Source: a virus | IMG/VR virus record: IMGVR_UViG_3300023174_000525 | Coordinates: 1 to 28,166 of that record | Strand: one strand, 5' to 3' | DNA: 28,166 nucleotides | In this document: positions 1-8,108 of the stretch, piece after piece | Layout: each line of letters starts with the position of its first letter | Position numbering within the stretch: the stretch's first letter is position 1 | Notes under the pieces: model-generated | Database searches by the model: none | The model's input: the letters and a program-made list of their open reading frames with translations, nothing else | Told to the model about the DNA's origin: nothing | Program-made: the position numbers and the translations under genes

Positions 1-510
1 CTTCATGTAGAGGCGTGAGACCGTAAGACCCTCTGGAAGTACTGCACGTGCCTGCTCCTTGGCGATGCCGTTCTCGATGGCCCACTTATAAGCATCCTTG
101 GCCGCGTTGACGGCGATCTCCTGAAGCACGTTAAAGGTGCCCTGTAGCTTATCATCATCAGTCTTGATGGAGTTCTGACGATTCTTATGATCCTGCAGGC
201 GCGCCTCGCGAGGCTCTACGAACTCGTTAGCCTCGGCATATCGCTGGCTAAACTCCTGAAAGACGAACGACCTATGACGAAGCATCTGACGAGCGATGTC
301 TCGAGTCGTGATGATCTCGATGGTAGCGTCTACCATCTCGAGAGGAGATAGGTGCTTGTTCTTAATCAGATACTTCAAGAGCTTACCGGCCGTACCGTGG
401 TTGCCTTGATTAGCCGGATTAGACACGCGCGCGCAATAAGCCACCAACTCCTCGGCGGTCTTACACTCGCTGATGACAGGCTTCGTCATAGAAATTAGAG
501 TAGTCTGCAT
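1..510 (-). CDS. thyX: Flavin-dependent thymidylate synthase ThyX, C-terminus cut by window edge
   Basis: ThyX makes dTMP from dUMP with FAD, NADPH and methylene-tetrahydrofolate, supplying thymidine for phage DNA synthesis. I translated 170 open codons from ATG at 510 to the left edge. The family signature RHR-x7-S is exact (R78 H79 R80 ... S88, followed by QRY), and the ARAVLPEG...SRLY segment at the end matches the later substrate-binding region. The start is chosen because GGAG (521-518) lies 7 nt upstream of this ATG. A second in-frame ATG is at 489. About 50-80 residues are missing beyond the window. It follows dps with a 25-base gap and probably shares its transcript. Identification is firm. 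Confidence 0.95.
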   Translation of the reverse strand, partial: MQTTLISMTKPVISECKTAEELVAYCARVSNPANQGNHGTAGKLLKYLIKNKHLSPLEMVDATIEIITTRDIARQMLRHRSFVFQEFSQRYAEANEFVEPREARLQDHKNRQNSIKTDDDKLQGTFNVLQEIAVNAAKDAYKWAIENGIAKEQARAVLPEGLTVSRLYMK

Positions 511-535
511 TCACAATCTCCATAATAAAAATGTA

Positions 536-979
536 TTAGGCAGTACGTACGATAGACCTCAGCATCCAGCCATGCTTGGCGTGAATGTCGGTACGATCCT
601 GCAAGAAGTTAGATAGGCCGATCATGCCGGCGGCTTCCGCCTCGGTGTAGGCCTTCTTGAGGGTATTCATGACGATGCCGTTATCGATGAGGAGCTTAGA
701 CATCATCACCAAAGAGCTGGGAATGTTGAGCTCGTCTTGAATTGAAGTCAGCTCCTGAAAGCGTGTGAAGCTACCGGGAGCAAATCCGTCAGCGGCTCTG
801 ATGTGTTCTGCGATGGCGTCAGTGGCCAGCCAGAGCTCGTTATAGAGGCCCTCTAAGAACGAGTGGTACTGTGGAAAGTCCGGTCCAGTGACGTTCCAGT
901 GAAAGTTATGAGTCTTTAGATACATCGCGAAGGTATCAGCCAAGACTTCCTTAAGGCTCTGAATAACCGGACTTTCCAT
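536..979 (-). CDS. dps: Dps-family DNA-binding/ferroxidase mini-ferritin
   Basis: 147 residues, the usual Dps core length. The dinuclear ferroxidase ligands are all present with Dps spacing: H27, H39 (12 apart), D54 (15 further) and E58 (4 further), inside the typical HNFHWNVTGPDF...YHSFLEGLYNEL context. Such proteins form dodecameric shells that oxidise and store iron using peroxide, and some coat DNA. The N-terminus is short, without the Lys-rich tail linked to DNA binding in E. coli Dps, so iron or peroxide detoxification is the safer inference. A late-type GATAAATA box and a small hairpin lie just upstream, suggesting late expression. Function by family; role in infection inferred. Confidence 0.93.
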   Translation of the reverse strand: MESPVIQSLKEVLADTFAMYLKTHNFHWNVTGPDFPQYHSFLEGLYNELWLATDAIAEHIRAADGFAPGSFTRFQELTSIQDELNIPSSLVMMSKLLIDNGIVMNTLKKAYTEAEAAGMIGLSNFLQDRTDIHAKHGWMLRSIVRTA

Positions 980-993
980 GATCTCTCTCTTAT

Positions 994-1020
994 GTTAAGA
1001 ATGCTCTTAACTTATTTATC
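994..1020 (-). promoter_or_regulatory. Late-type promoter box and leader hairpin before dps
   Basis: On the minus strand GATAAATA (about 1020-1013) matches the T4 late promoter core NATAAATA and overlaps the stop codon of the upstream membrane gene. It is followed by a perfect 7-bp hairpin, GTTAAGA-GCAT-TCTTAAC (1011-994), between box and ribosome site. The hairpin does not cover the GAGAGAG ribosome site, so mRNA stabilisation is as likely as repression. Confidence 0.5.
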
Positions 1021-1221
1021 TTTTCCGAAGATGAGAGCCGTGATCACTGTCAGAAACATGCCAATGATCAACACGCCGAAGAAGATGGCGAGTGGAATCC
1101 AGAAGGGTGACAGTACCCACCACCAGCTCCAGTCGATGTAACCGGTGAGCTTTAGTGTGATGAATACGATGGCGAGGAGACCGCCGAAGCTGATCCCCCC
1201 GCTGCTAGCGGTGTCGGCCAT
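1012..1221 (-). CDS. Small membrane protein, transmembrane Fragile-X-F-like
   Basis: 69 residues beginning MADTASSGG. Two hydrophobic segments (about residues 12-27 and 35-62) flank a GYIDWSWWWVLSP turn. That WSWWWVLSP(F/L)WI motif is typical of short phage and bacterial proteins annotated as transmembrane Fragile-X-F protein, whose function is unknown. The reading frame is open further upstream, but the ATG at 1221 overlaps the TGA of the DUF932 gene (TGATG), so translation is probably coupled and the longer frame is not the gene. The C-terminus is charged (GKDK). Confidence 0.8.
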   Translation of the reverse strand: MADTASSGGISFGGLLAIVFITLKLTGYIDWSWWWVLSPFWIPLAIFFGVLIIGMFLTVITALIFGKDK

Positions 1222-2156
1222 CACGCCGCCTCCGCCATCTCTACTGCCTTCTCGAGAGCCACGACCTTGCGGTTGCGGTTCTGGCCATACCATGCACTGG
1301 CCAGTCGCGACTCAGTGGTGTGACCGAGCTCGTGGTCCATGAGGAACGTGGTGGCATTGAAGGCCGACCACCAAGAACCCTCAGCGAACTTGTGACCAGG
1401 CTGAGTGTCCAGAACCTCGAAGGCGCGCTTGGCCGCGCGGCTCTCGGTCTTGTCGTTCTTCGAGGACATGGCCGGGAAGACCGCAGTGAAGTACTCCTTC
1501 ACGGTGTCGACCGTGAAGCGCTTGGAGCCAAGGAACGAAGCCATGTCCTTGTAGGTACCGAGCTTCTCGTTGGCGATGCCGAGCGTGTTCTTGACGAACT
1601 CGGCGTCGAACTCCTTGCGATGGCTCATGCGAACCATCAGGTCGCTCTTGCTGTTAAGAGACAGCGTAAGAGTGTTGTTGCACACCACGCGAATCGGCGT
1701 GAAGCGAATGTCGATGCTCTTGCCGTACTGGTGAGGATTGGAGAAGAGCAGGTAGCTCTCGACCTTGTCACCGTTGAAGAGCTCGAAGGAGTCCTTCACC
1801 TTGGCCAGAGCCCAGACGATCTCGCCGGACTTCAGGCTGCCGGCCGTGTGCATCTCCATGTCACCGGCCATGATGAACTCATTGAAGAACTCGAATGCAG
1901 TCTCGTTCTGCACAGGATTCCAGTCCTGAGAGACCGTGTCGAGGACTCGGCCGTCAGAGGAACGCACCAGGGCGTCCTTACCGACGTAGATCTGCTTGCC
2001 GCGAACGTCGGCATAAGCGGGGATCTTCTCGACGGTCCAGTTCAGACCGGCCTCGTCCAGCATCTGAGCCGGAGTCAGGTCTGCGATGACCCGCTTACCA
2101 AGGCCGTGCCACGGGGTCTCGCCCGCGTAGGCCATCGTTTCAACTTCATGCGCCAT
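1221..2156 (-). CDS. DUF932 phage/plasmid-like protein (TIGR03299 type)
   Basis: 311 residues. The N-terminal MAHEVETMAYAGETPWHGLG is diagnostic of DUF932/TIGR03299 proteins, common on phages and plasmids and without an assigned biochemical activity. The ATG at 2156 is chosen because GGAG (2166-2163) lies 6 nt upstream; an in-frame ATG at 2168 overlaps that ribosome site and is probably a decoy. It has its own TGTACA-type promoter (2184-2212) located inside the preceding 38-residue gene, so it can be expressed early and independently. It is coupled to the downstream membrane protein by a TGATG overlap. Confidence 0.9.
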   Translation of the reverse strand: MAHEVETMAYAGETPWHGLGKRVIADLTPAQMLDEAGLNWTVEKIPAYADVRGKQIYVGKDALVRSSDGRVLDTVSQDWNPVQNETAFEFFNEFIMAGDMEMHTAGSLKSGEIVWALAKVKDSFELFNGDKVESYLLFSNPHQYGKSIDIRFTPIRVVCNNTLTLSLNSKSDLMVRMSHRKEFDAEFVKNTLGIANEKLGTYKDMASFLGSKRFTVDTVKEYFTAVFPAMSSKNDKTESRAAKRAFEVLDTQPGHKFAEGSWWSAFNATTFLMDHELGHTTESRLASAWYGQNRNRKVVALEKAVEMAEAA

Positions 2157-2183
2157 GATTAACTCCATGTTTGATTCTGATTG

Positions 2184-2212
2184 ATTCTATCACACGTTTA
2201 GTCGTTTGTACA
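2184..2212 (-). promoter_or_regulatory. TGTACA-class promoter for the DUF932 gene
   Basis: On the minus strand: -35 TGTACA (2212-2207), 17-bp spacer, extended -10 TGA-TAGAAT (-10 at 2189-2184). A CGAAAA tract begins 11 bp upstream of the -35 (2223). It lies within the 3' end of the 38-residue gene. Confidence 0.75.
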
Positions 2213-2314
2213 GGCTTTTTTCGAAACTTTCTTGCGGTTGTATGCCTTCTTAGAGGCGACAACACGCGGGCGGTACTTCGAGGTACCAAGATCCTTTGCA
2301 ACCGCATTCCTCAT
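2198..2314 (-). CDS. 38-residue basic protein, DUF7230-like
   Basis: A mini-gene encoding 38 residues, about one third Lys/Arg, with the pattern MRNAVAKDLGTSKYRPRVV followed by SKKAYNRKK. This resembles the tiny proteins grouped as DUF7230 in phages and proteobacteria, function unknown. The start is well supported: GGAGG lies 5 nt upstream of ATG 2314, and a strong TGTACA-class promoter precedes it (2340-2368). The basic composition would suit nucleic-acid or ribosome binding, but that is inference only. Its 3' end contains the promoter for the next gene. Confidence 0.75.
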   Translation of the reverse strand: MRNAVAKDLGTSKYRPRVVASKKAYNRKKVSKKACTND

Positions 2315-2339
2315 GATACCCTCCGTTTCCATTATTAGT

Positions 2340-2380
2340 ATCTTACCACGGCTACCTATGTATGTACATGCTTATTTTCG
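2340..2380 (-). promoter_or_regulatory. TGTACA-class promoter with CGAAAATA box
   Basis: Minus strand: CGAAAATA (2380-2373), TGTACA -35 (2368-2363), 17-bp spacer, TGG-TAAGAT -10 (2345-2340). It drives the 38-residue gene. The transcribed leader AATGGAAACGGAG recurs after the promoter at 25015-25043. Confidence 0.8.
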
Positions 2381-2398
2381 ATAAAAGTGCGCTTTGGA

Positions 2399-2429
2399 CA
2401 AAAAAAACCATCGGATTTGAATCCGATGG
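2399..2429 (-). terminator. Rho-independent terminator after gp41
   Basis: Perfect 9-bp hairpin CCATCGGAT-TCAA-ATCCGATGG on the minus strand (2429-2408) followed by eight T (2407-2400). It lies 11 bases after the helicase stop codon and ends the pol-uvsX-gp41 unit. Confidence 0.93.
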
Positions 2430-2439
2430 CTTGGAGCTC

Positions 2440-3819
2440 TTAGTTGAAGAAGTCTTTTAACTTCTTCTTACGATTGTCCGCCTCCTCAGCGAACTTGCTC
2501 TTATCGAAGGCCGGCCGATCATCGAGGATGTCGACCTGAGCAGACTGCTCCACGTCGTACAATCGCATCTTAGATCGATCCACTCCGACCACGAACCGCT
2601 TGAGGACAGTAGGATCGTTGTATCGATTCTTAAGTTGCTTGATCATCAGCTGGCCGAGGCCTTCCAGTTCTTCTGACGTGATGATGGCGAACATCAAGTC
2701 AGCAGTCATAGGGAGGCCGAAGCTGTCAGAAGTATTCTCCAGCCCCACATCCGAGTCACCGAAGCCACTCCGGTTGGTCTGAGTAGCAGAAACCACTGGA
2801 ACGTTAAACTCTACTGCGAGCCCTCTGAGCTCTTCCGCGATAGTCTTGATAAGAGTGTATGAGTTAACATTAGAACCCATCTTAATACGACTAGAAGAAC
2901 AAATGTTGAGATAGTCGATATAAATGATGTCGGGAACGAAGTTCTTCTTGAGTCTGAGTTCATTCAGTAGATACCTGAAGTTAGCCGAGCCGGCTGAGGC
3001 AGTAGGATACTCCTTGACGATGAGCTTACCGACCGTCTTCGATCGGATCTTCTCGACTTTCTTGTCGTAAGAGTCTTTTGGTAGGATGCTCAGCTCGTCG
3101 ACTCGTGTGTTTAGAAGGTTGGCATCGATACGCTCGGCGATACGCTCCTCGGCCATCTCCATGGTGATGTAGAGGACGTTCTTACCATCCATCATGTTCG
3201 CTGAAGCACAGTGAGTCATGAAGAGGGTCTTACCGACACCGGTGCCTGCCAAGATGATGTTGAGAGTCTTTCTTGGCAGTCCACCCTTCGTGATGGTGTT
3301 GAAGAACTCGAGATCGAAGGCGATTCGATCCTCGATCTTATGGTAGAACTCGAACCGCTGGTCCGCGTTTTCCAGATAGTCGTGGCCGATATTCGTCTGA
3401 AAGCTTACGCCCAGGGCATCTGCAAGGATCTTCGGGATCGATCCCTTCGCTGATGTTCCAGACTTGTCGTCTAGAATCTTGATCGACTCCATGATCGCGT
3501 TGTAGATCGCCTTGTCCTGGCAAAACTTTTCCGTCGTGTCGATTAGCCATTCGATGTTACTCTCATCCTTCTCAATAGAAGAGACGTACTCGACTGCCGA
3601 CTTGAAGGCCGCTTCGTTCAGGTTGTCTTTCTTGTCGAGCTCAATGACCAACGCCTCTTTCGAGGGAAGGTCATTGTAGGTCTTGACATAAGAGTCGACT
3701 AGATCGAATACGAGTCTCTCGGTTGGATTCTGAAAATACTCCGTCTTAAGAAATGGTAGGGTGCGCCTAGCATACTCTTCATTATATACTAGGTGCGTGA
3801 GTACGGTCTTCTCAATCAT
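2440..3819 (-). CDS. 41: Replicative DNA helicase, DnaB/T4 gp41-like
   Basis: 459 residues, close to T4 gp41 (about 475). The N-terminal half (to about 165) is the helical DnaB-like domain. The RecA-fold C-terminal half carries Walker A GTGVGKT (192-198), the TMEM segment with the likely catalytic Glu (E221), and Walker B DIIYID (297-302). The enzyme is a hexameric 5'-3' helicase that unwinds the phage fork and pairs with a primase encoded elsewhere. The start codon overlaps the uvsX stop (TAATG at 3819), giving translational coupling. The order pol, uvsX, gp41 in the direction of transcription is the conserved T4-like arrangement. Confidence 0.93.
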   Translation of the reverse strand: MIEKTVLTHLVYNEEYARRTLPFLKTEYFQNPTERLVFDLVDSYVKTYNDLPSKEALVIELDKKDNLNEAAFKSAVEYVSSIEKDESNIEWLIDTTEKFCQDKAIYNAIMESIKILDDKSGTSAKGSIPKILADALGVSFQTNIGHDYLENADQRFEFYHKIEDRIAFDLEFFNTITKGGLPRKTLNIILAGTGVGKTLFMTHCASANMMDGKNVLYITMEMAEERIAERIDANLLNTRVDELSILPKDSYDKKVEKIRSKTVGKLIVKEYPTASAGSANFRYLLNELRLKKNFVPDIIYIDYLNICSSSRIKMGSNVNSYTLIKTIAEELRGLAVEFNVPVVSATQTNRSGFGDSDVGLENTSDSFGLPMTADLMFAIITSEELEGLGQLMIKQLKNRYNDPTVLKRFVVGVDRSKMRLYDVEQSAQVDILDDRPAFDKSKFAEEADNRKKKLKDFFN

Positions 3820-4859
3820 TACTCGCTCTCAGTCGTTTCCATGATCTTGCCAAAGCCGACTGTGTACTTCTCTTCGATGAACTTACGAAAGATAGGACAC
3901 AGTAGAATTGGCTGCCAGAAGTCTCGAGTGTCTGTGTCGTCTATCCGGTATTTCTTCTCGACCACCTCTCCAGTCGATCGATCAACGCGCTGATACCAAC
4001 CAGCAGAAGGCTTAATGACGTGCCCAGAAAGAAGAGCAACGTCAAGAAGACCGCTCCAACGAGAGATGCCACCATCGAAAGAAACAGTGATGGGAATCTT
4101 AGACTTCTCTTTAACATATCGAGACTTCTCGACGTTAATGATGAAATTATATCCGACAATCTCTTGACCATCTTTTTCCTGCTGCCTTCCGATAATGAAG
4201 ATGTTATCTGCTGAGTAGTAAGAGCCAGTGCCACCTGAGACGATGTCCTTCGGATACATGGCCATCTCTTTGTATGTATGATTGACCACGACCATGGGAA
4301 TGTCCTTGATCGTCAGATGTGGCGTCACCATGCGAAACAGAGACTTGATCTGTTTGGCGCGACTCATGTCGGCCGTAGACTTACCCTCCATCGCGTCGTC
4401 AACTTCCTTCTTCGAGGCCAAGTTACCGATGGAGTCTACTACGATGATGACACGATCGCCACGCTTGAGTCCGTCCATCTGCTTCATGATGTCGAACTTT
4501 AGCTGCTCGATGTCAGTGATGGGAGTGTGTAGGACTCGAGCTGTGTCGATCTCAAAGGAGTCGAAGTAAGACTGAGGAGTGCCGAACTCTGAGTCGTAGA
4601 AGAGAACCGCGGCATCCTTGTACTTGTCGAGATACGCCTTGACGAGTAGCAGAGAGAAAGCCGTCTTGAAGTGCTTAGACGGGCCAGCGAACATCGTCAG
4701 GCCGGGAGTCAGGCCGCCGTCGAAGCTACCCGAGAGTGCTACGTTCATCATAGGAACCGAAGTCTGAATCATGTCCTTCTGCGAGAAGAACTTAGATACG
4801 CTCAGGACTTCCGAGTCTTTAATCGTGGACGCTGCTTTAATCTTATCTAAAATACTCAT
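3819..4859 (-). CDS. uvsX: UvsX, RecA-like recombinase
   Basis: 346 residues, slightly shorter than T4 UvsX (about 391). Walker A is the UvsX variant GPSKHFKT (59-66), with a catalytic Glu in FYDSEFG (E91) and Walker B VIIVVDS (137-143). It coats single-stranded DNA and performs the strand exchange used by T4-like phages for repair and recombination-dependent replication. GGAGG lies 6 nt before ATG 4859, and a textbook sigma70 promoter (4883-4911) overlaps the end of the polymerase gene, so uvsX-gp41 can be transcribed apart from the polymerase. Confidence 0.95.
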   Translation of the reverse strand: MSILDKIKAASTIKDSEVLSVSKFFSQKDMIQTSVPMMNVALSGSFDGGLTPGLTMFAGPSKHFKTAFSLLLVKAYLDKYKDAAVLFYDSEFGTPQSYFDSFEIDTARVLHTPITDIEQLKFDIMKQMDGLKRGDRVIIVVDSIGNLASKKEVDDAMEGKSTADMSRAKQIKSLFRMVTPHLTIKDIPMVVVNHTYKEMAMYPKDIVSGGTGSYYSADNIFIIGRQQEKDGQEIVGYNFIINVEKSRYVKEKSKIPITVSFDGGISRWSGLLDVALLSGHVIKPSAGWYQRVDRSTGEVVEKKYRIDDTDTRDFWQPILLCPIFRKFIEEKYTVGFGKIMETTESE

Positions 4860-4882
4860 GTATATCCTCCATGTATATGTGC

Positions 4883-4911
4883 ATTGTATAACGAAGTATA
4901 GTAAATGTCAA
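4883..4911 (-). promoter_or_regulatory. Sigma70-type promoter for uvsX-gp41
   Basis: Minus strand TTGACA (4911-4906), 17-bp spacer, TACAAT (4888-4883). The -35 overlaps the polymerase stop codon. Confidence 0.85.
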
Positions 4912-7412
4912 TCCCAGAAAGAGTCGATCGTATTCTTCCTCTCGTGTGACCAGTCGATCACCTTGAGAATGATGTTGATCGGATCTAAGAAACTCTTCTC
5001 GAACTGTGTGGCATAGTCTATGTATTTCTCTAGGCCGAACTGCTTAGGGAGTGGACCGAGAGTAGAGATCACGTTCTCTCGAATTGGATTAGGCATCTTG
5101 AGATAGCAGAACTTGATCTTGTCGCCGTCCTTGATCGTCTCTACGGTGGTGATGTTCTTGTCTGCGAGTAACTTGTTGTAGAGCAGAGCGCCGCGGACGT
5201 GAATCGGCGTGGCCTTCTTGTAGATCGTATTACGATCGCGATAGTCCGACATGCCCTTACAACCACGAGGAAAGGCTACGTCTTCGTATGGCATCTCATA
5301 GAACTCGAGACGAAACTCCTCGATGAACTTGATGAGCGAGGCCTCGTCCTCGTTCATGATGATGTCAAGAGCTTTCTTAATTCGATCTCGACACACGCCT
5401 GGAGTCGACGATCGAACCGCCTCGATACCCATCATCTTCAACTTAGCCTCGGAGAATTGCACACCCTCGGAGTCCCACACGTTGAGGATGTACTTCTTCT
5501 TCGCGGTCCAGATTCCCTTGTTGGCGATCGACTCACGCTTCATCTTCATCTTCTGTTGATAGGCGTGCATCAAGTCAGCTAGCTTCTGATACTCGATGTC
5601 GATGAAAGTCTGAACACGAGACTCGATGAACTTGTCGAGAGCGGTACTAATCTCTTTCATCTTCTCGTGAGTCGTCACCTCGGTCTCGCTGCCAAACACC
5701 GCCTGCACGACGTCGTCCATGACCACATAGATCGAGTCGGTGTCAGAGGCGATGACGTAGTCCTTGTTCTTCGTCTTCATCATCTTGTTCATGAAGACGT
5801 TCATTCGAGTCTCGATCCATCGAATGGCCAGCTGACCAGACATGGTGATAGCCTCGGCGTGCTTTAGATCGAACCATCGAAAGTACTGATTGCCGAGGGC
5901 ACCGTAAGCGGAGTTTAGCTGGATCTTCTTAGCGAACTGAAGGTTGTGATATCGAGAGATCTGCTTCTCGAGCTCGTAAGTAGGAGTCTTCTCGTACTGC
6001 TGCTTGGCCTCGATCATCTTCTTCTTGTACAACACTCGATCGTCGTACATCTTCTGCATCAGCTCTGGCAAGAAGCCCTGATGATCCTTGCGATACATGC
6101 ATCCATTCGCCGCGATGGCCACGCCGTCAGGAATATCTGGTGTCTGACCAGCGAGAATCTCGTCGATGGTGGGTACCACGTTCTTTCCGACATAAGTCTC
6201 AGGAGAGATGTTGTACTGCATGATGAGATGTGGATAGAGTGAGTTCAGGTCGAACGATACCACCCACTTGTGCATGCCGATCTTAGGATCCTTGACGTAT
6301 CCACCGACGAGAGGAGAGTCGAGTGACTTCTTCTCGGCGAGAGGAATGACGATATTCTTGCTCATGAGATAGTTGTGAATGATGACGTCCCACGGACGAA
6401 CCGTAGTCATCGTATCCATGTAGTTCACCTTCGCGTCGTATGCGATGGCGAACACCTGCTTGATCAGACCGAGCTTATCCTCGAGACGATCGACTAGCAC
6501 TACGTCGTGTAAGTTATAGTCGATGAACTTCTCATAGTCTTGCTTGTACAGCTCGAGCAGAGAGTCGTATTCTGAGTAGTCTAGCTTTCGCTCGCCGAGC
6601 TCGATGTTAGCGATGTGATCGAGGCGATAAGACTCTTGATTGGTAAAGGAGAACTTCTTGTACAGCTCGAGATAGTCTAGAGTGGTTACACCAGCGATCT
6701 CGTAGACCTTATGAGAAGTACCAGTCTTCTTTCGTACGATCTCACGCTCCTCGACGATACCCCACGGAGATAGCTTCTTCACGCTATCGCTACCGAGGAG
6801 ATTGTTGATTCGATTGTAGAGATACGGGATATCGAAGCCCTCGACGTTCCATCCGGTGATGACGTCAGGAATCCAGTCAGGATGATTCATCAGATTCAAG
6901 AAGATGCCGAGCAGGTTCTTCTCGTCCTTACACTCGACATAAATCACTTCTTTTGACTTCGAGGTGTACTTACCACAGCCCATGACTACGCTCTTACCGT
7001 TCTTACGAACAGAGATGGCAGTCACTGGCTTGTCTGCTCGATAGATGTCCGGAAATCCCTCGTCAGCCGCGACCTCGATGTCGAGGCTGACCACAGAGAT
7101 CAGACTCGGATCGTAGTCGATCTCACCCTTGAACTCGTCGTTGATGTAGGCGTAGACGTAATGAGTGAGGCCATAGATGTCGGGATTATCTTGATACTCC
7201 TTGAGGAAGTCGCGAGCCTCGTACACGCTATCGAAGTTGATCTTCTCGACAGGATCACCACTGAGAGTGGCATACTTCGAAGCCTTATTCTTTGACTTGA
7301 CGAAGAGATACGGCTTGAGTGGAACGTTTCGCTTGAACGCCTTGCCGTTCTTGTAGCCGCGAAGCATCACATTATTCTTAAAGAGATGAAAATTTGTATA
7401 AAAGTAACTCAT
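4908..7412 (-). CDS. 43: Family B DNA polymerase, T4 gp43-like
   Basis: 834 residues from ATG 7412 (GGGA 5 nt upstream; a GTG one codon earlier is not needed). The 3'-5' exonuclease is intact: Exo I D111-I-E113, Exo II N189...D194, Exo III Y299...D303. Polymerase motif A is D388-LNSLYP, motif B KKIQLN-S-AYG (495-504), and motif C D557-T-D559-S. It is the phage replicative polymerase with proofreading. The length is a little under T4 gp43 (898), as in cyanophage relatives. A promoter and a terminator hairpin lie directly upstream (7431-7484). All catalytic residues are present. Confidence 0.97.
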   Translation of the reverse strand: MSYFYTNFHLFKNNVMLRGYKNGKAFKRNVPLKPYLFVKSKNKASKYATLSGDPVEKINFDSVYEARDFLKEYQDNPDIYGLTHYVYAYINDEFKGEIDYDPSLISVVSLDIEVAADEGFPDIYRADKPVTAISVRKNGKSVVMGCGKYTSKSKEVIYVECKDEKNLLGIFLNLMNHPDWIPDVITGWNVEGFDIPYLYNRINNLLGSDSVKKLSPWGIVEEREIVRKKTGTSHKVYEIAGVTTLDYLELYKKFSFTNQESYRLDHIANIELGERKLDYSEYDSLLELYKQDYEKFIDYNLHDVVLVDRLEDKLGLIKQVFAIAYDAKVNYMDTMTTVRPWDVIIHNYLMSKNIVIPLAEKKSLDSPLVGGYVKDPKIGMHKWVVSFDLNSLYPHLIMQYNISPETYVGKNVVPTIDEILAGQTPDIPDGVAIAANGCMYRKDHQGFLPELMQKMYDDRVLYKKKMIEAKQQYEKTPTYELEKQISRYHNLQFAKKIQLNSAYGALGNQYFRWFDLKHAEAITMSGQLAIRWIETRMNVFMNKMMKTKNKDYVIASDTDSIYVVMDDVVQAVFGSETEVTTHEKMKEISTALDKFIESRVQTFIDIEYQKLADLMHAYQQKMKMKRESIANKGIWTAKKKYILNVWDSEGVQFSEAKLKMMGIEAVRSSTPGVCRDRIKKALDIIMNEDEASLIKFIEEFRLEFYEMPYEDVAFPRGCKGMSDYRDRNTIYKKATPIHVRGALLYNKLLADKNITTVETIKDGDKIKFCYLKMPNPIRENVISTLGPLPKQFGLEKYIDYATQFEKSFLDPINIILKVIDWSHERKNTIDSFWD

Positions 7413-7430
7413 CACGATCCCATAAAGAAA

Positions 7431-7453
7431 CTGGGGAGATTTTGTCTCCCCAG
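7431..7453 (-). terminator. Terminator after hsp20, embedded in the pol promoter region
   Basis: Perfect 9-bp hairpin CTGGGGAGA-CAAAA-TCTCCCCAG on the minus strand followed by TTTCTTT. It ends hsp20 transcripts. The pol promoter -10 is only 3 bp upstream of its 5' arm, so new transcripts should start within the hairpin and escape it. Confidence 0.8.
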
Positions 7454-7455
7454 TT

Positions 7456-7484
7456 ATAGTAACATGCTATGATGAAGGTGTCAA
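7456..7484 (-). promoter_or_regulatory. Sigma70-type promoter for DNA polymerase
   Basis: Minus strand TTGACA (7484-7479), 17-bp spacer, TACTAT (7461-7456). It lies across the 3' end of hsp20. Confidence 0.75.
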
Positions 7485-7946
7485 CAGCTCTTTACTCTCT
7501 GCTTCTTTAGGCTCAGAGATATCGATCTTCTTAGGCTTCTTAGACTCTGGAATGATACTCTCTAACCAGACCTTCAGCATACCATTGATGAACTGTGCGT
7601 TCTTGATCTCCACGTTATCGGCGAGCGTGAACTTACGTGTGAAGTTACGATTAGCGATACCCTTGTGTAGATAAGTGACGTCGATTCCGTCCTTCAGTAC
7701 GGTGTCGAGAGTGGTGTTACCCTTGATGGTGAGAGTGGAGTCCTGAAGCTCTAGCTCCAGATCCTGCTTACCAAAGCCGGCGACGGCCAGTTCGATGACG
7801 TACTTGTTTTCATCCACCTTCTTGATGTTGTAGGGTGGATAGTTATTGGTATTCTGAAGCATGTCGGCCTGTAGCTTTTCGAATCGATCGAACATGCTAT
7901 CGAAACCGATGCCGTTATTGGCGAGTGAGAAAAGATTTGTTGCCAT
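7467..7946 (-). CDS. hsp20: Small heat-shock protein Hsp20 (alpha-crystallin domain)
   Basis: 159 residues from ATG 7946, which has GGAGGG 6 nt upstream; the open frame extends to 8108, but that extension overlaps another small gene and has no ribosome site. The alpha-crystallin core spans about residues 40-135 (PPYNIKKVDENKYVIEL, then AGFGKQDLEL and LTIKG), with the GML turn near the end (INGMLKVWL). Small heat-shock proteins hold unfolding proteins in soluble oligomers. They are frequent in T4-like cyanophages, where help in capsid or tail folding has been suggested. A terminator follows directly. Confidence 0.93.
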   Translation of the reverse strand: MATNLFSLANNGIGFDSMFDRFEKLQADMLQNTNNYPPYNIKKVDENKYVIELAVAGFGKQDLELELQDSTLTIKGNTTLDTVLKDGIDVTYLHKGIANRNFTRKFTLADNVEIKNAQFINGMLKVWLESIIPESKKPKKIDISEPKEAESKELLTPSS

Positions 7947-7957
7947 AGTTCCCTCCA

Positions 7958-8050
7958 TTAGACGAGATAGTACGAAAATACGGTGATTAACCATAAGATC
8001 ATGAATGTCGTACCGGGGAACACACGGACAAAGTCGATTGTCTTGCTCAT
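7958..8050 (-). CDS. 30-residue single-span membrane peptide
   Basis: A 30-codon gene too short for most gene finders: MSKTIDFVRVFPGTTFMILW then LITVFSYYLV. The C-terminal half is one hydrophobic span. Support comes from a strong ribosome site (GGAGG 5 nt before ATG 8050), a sigma70-type promoter upstream (8109-8138), and a TAATG junction with the hsp20 leader. No family recognised. It could modulate the host inner membrane early in infection, but that is conjecture. Confidence 0.65.
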   Translation of the reverse strand: MSKTIDFVRVFPGTTFMILWLITVFSYYLV

Positions 8051-8108
8051 TTAGACCTCCTGTGAAAGCAAGGTTATACTGAGCGCGTCCCAAGTAGGCG
8101 ACACACAC

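Noticed and set aside
1320-2162. 280-codon open frame on the plus strand
   Set aside because: It is the antisense shadow of the DUF932 gene; no ribosome site, no family, and every supported gene is on the minus strand.
7431-7453. Hairpin as a gp43 translational operator like that of T4
   Set aside because: The predicted transcript start lies within the hairpin, so pol mRNA would not contain it whole; the T-rich tail fits termination of hsp20.
7467-8108. Longer Hsp20 with 54 extra N-terminal residues
   Set aside because: The extension overlaps a mini-gene with its own strong ribosome site, does not look like Hsp20, and ATG 7946 has GGAGGG at ideal spacing.
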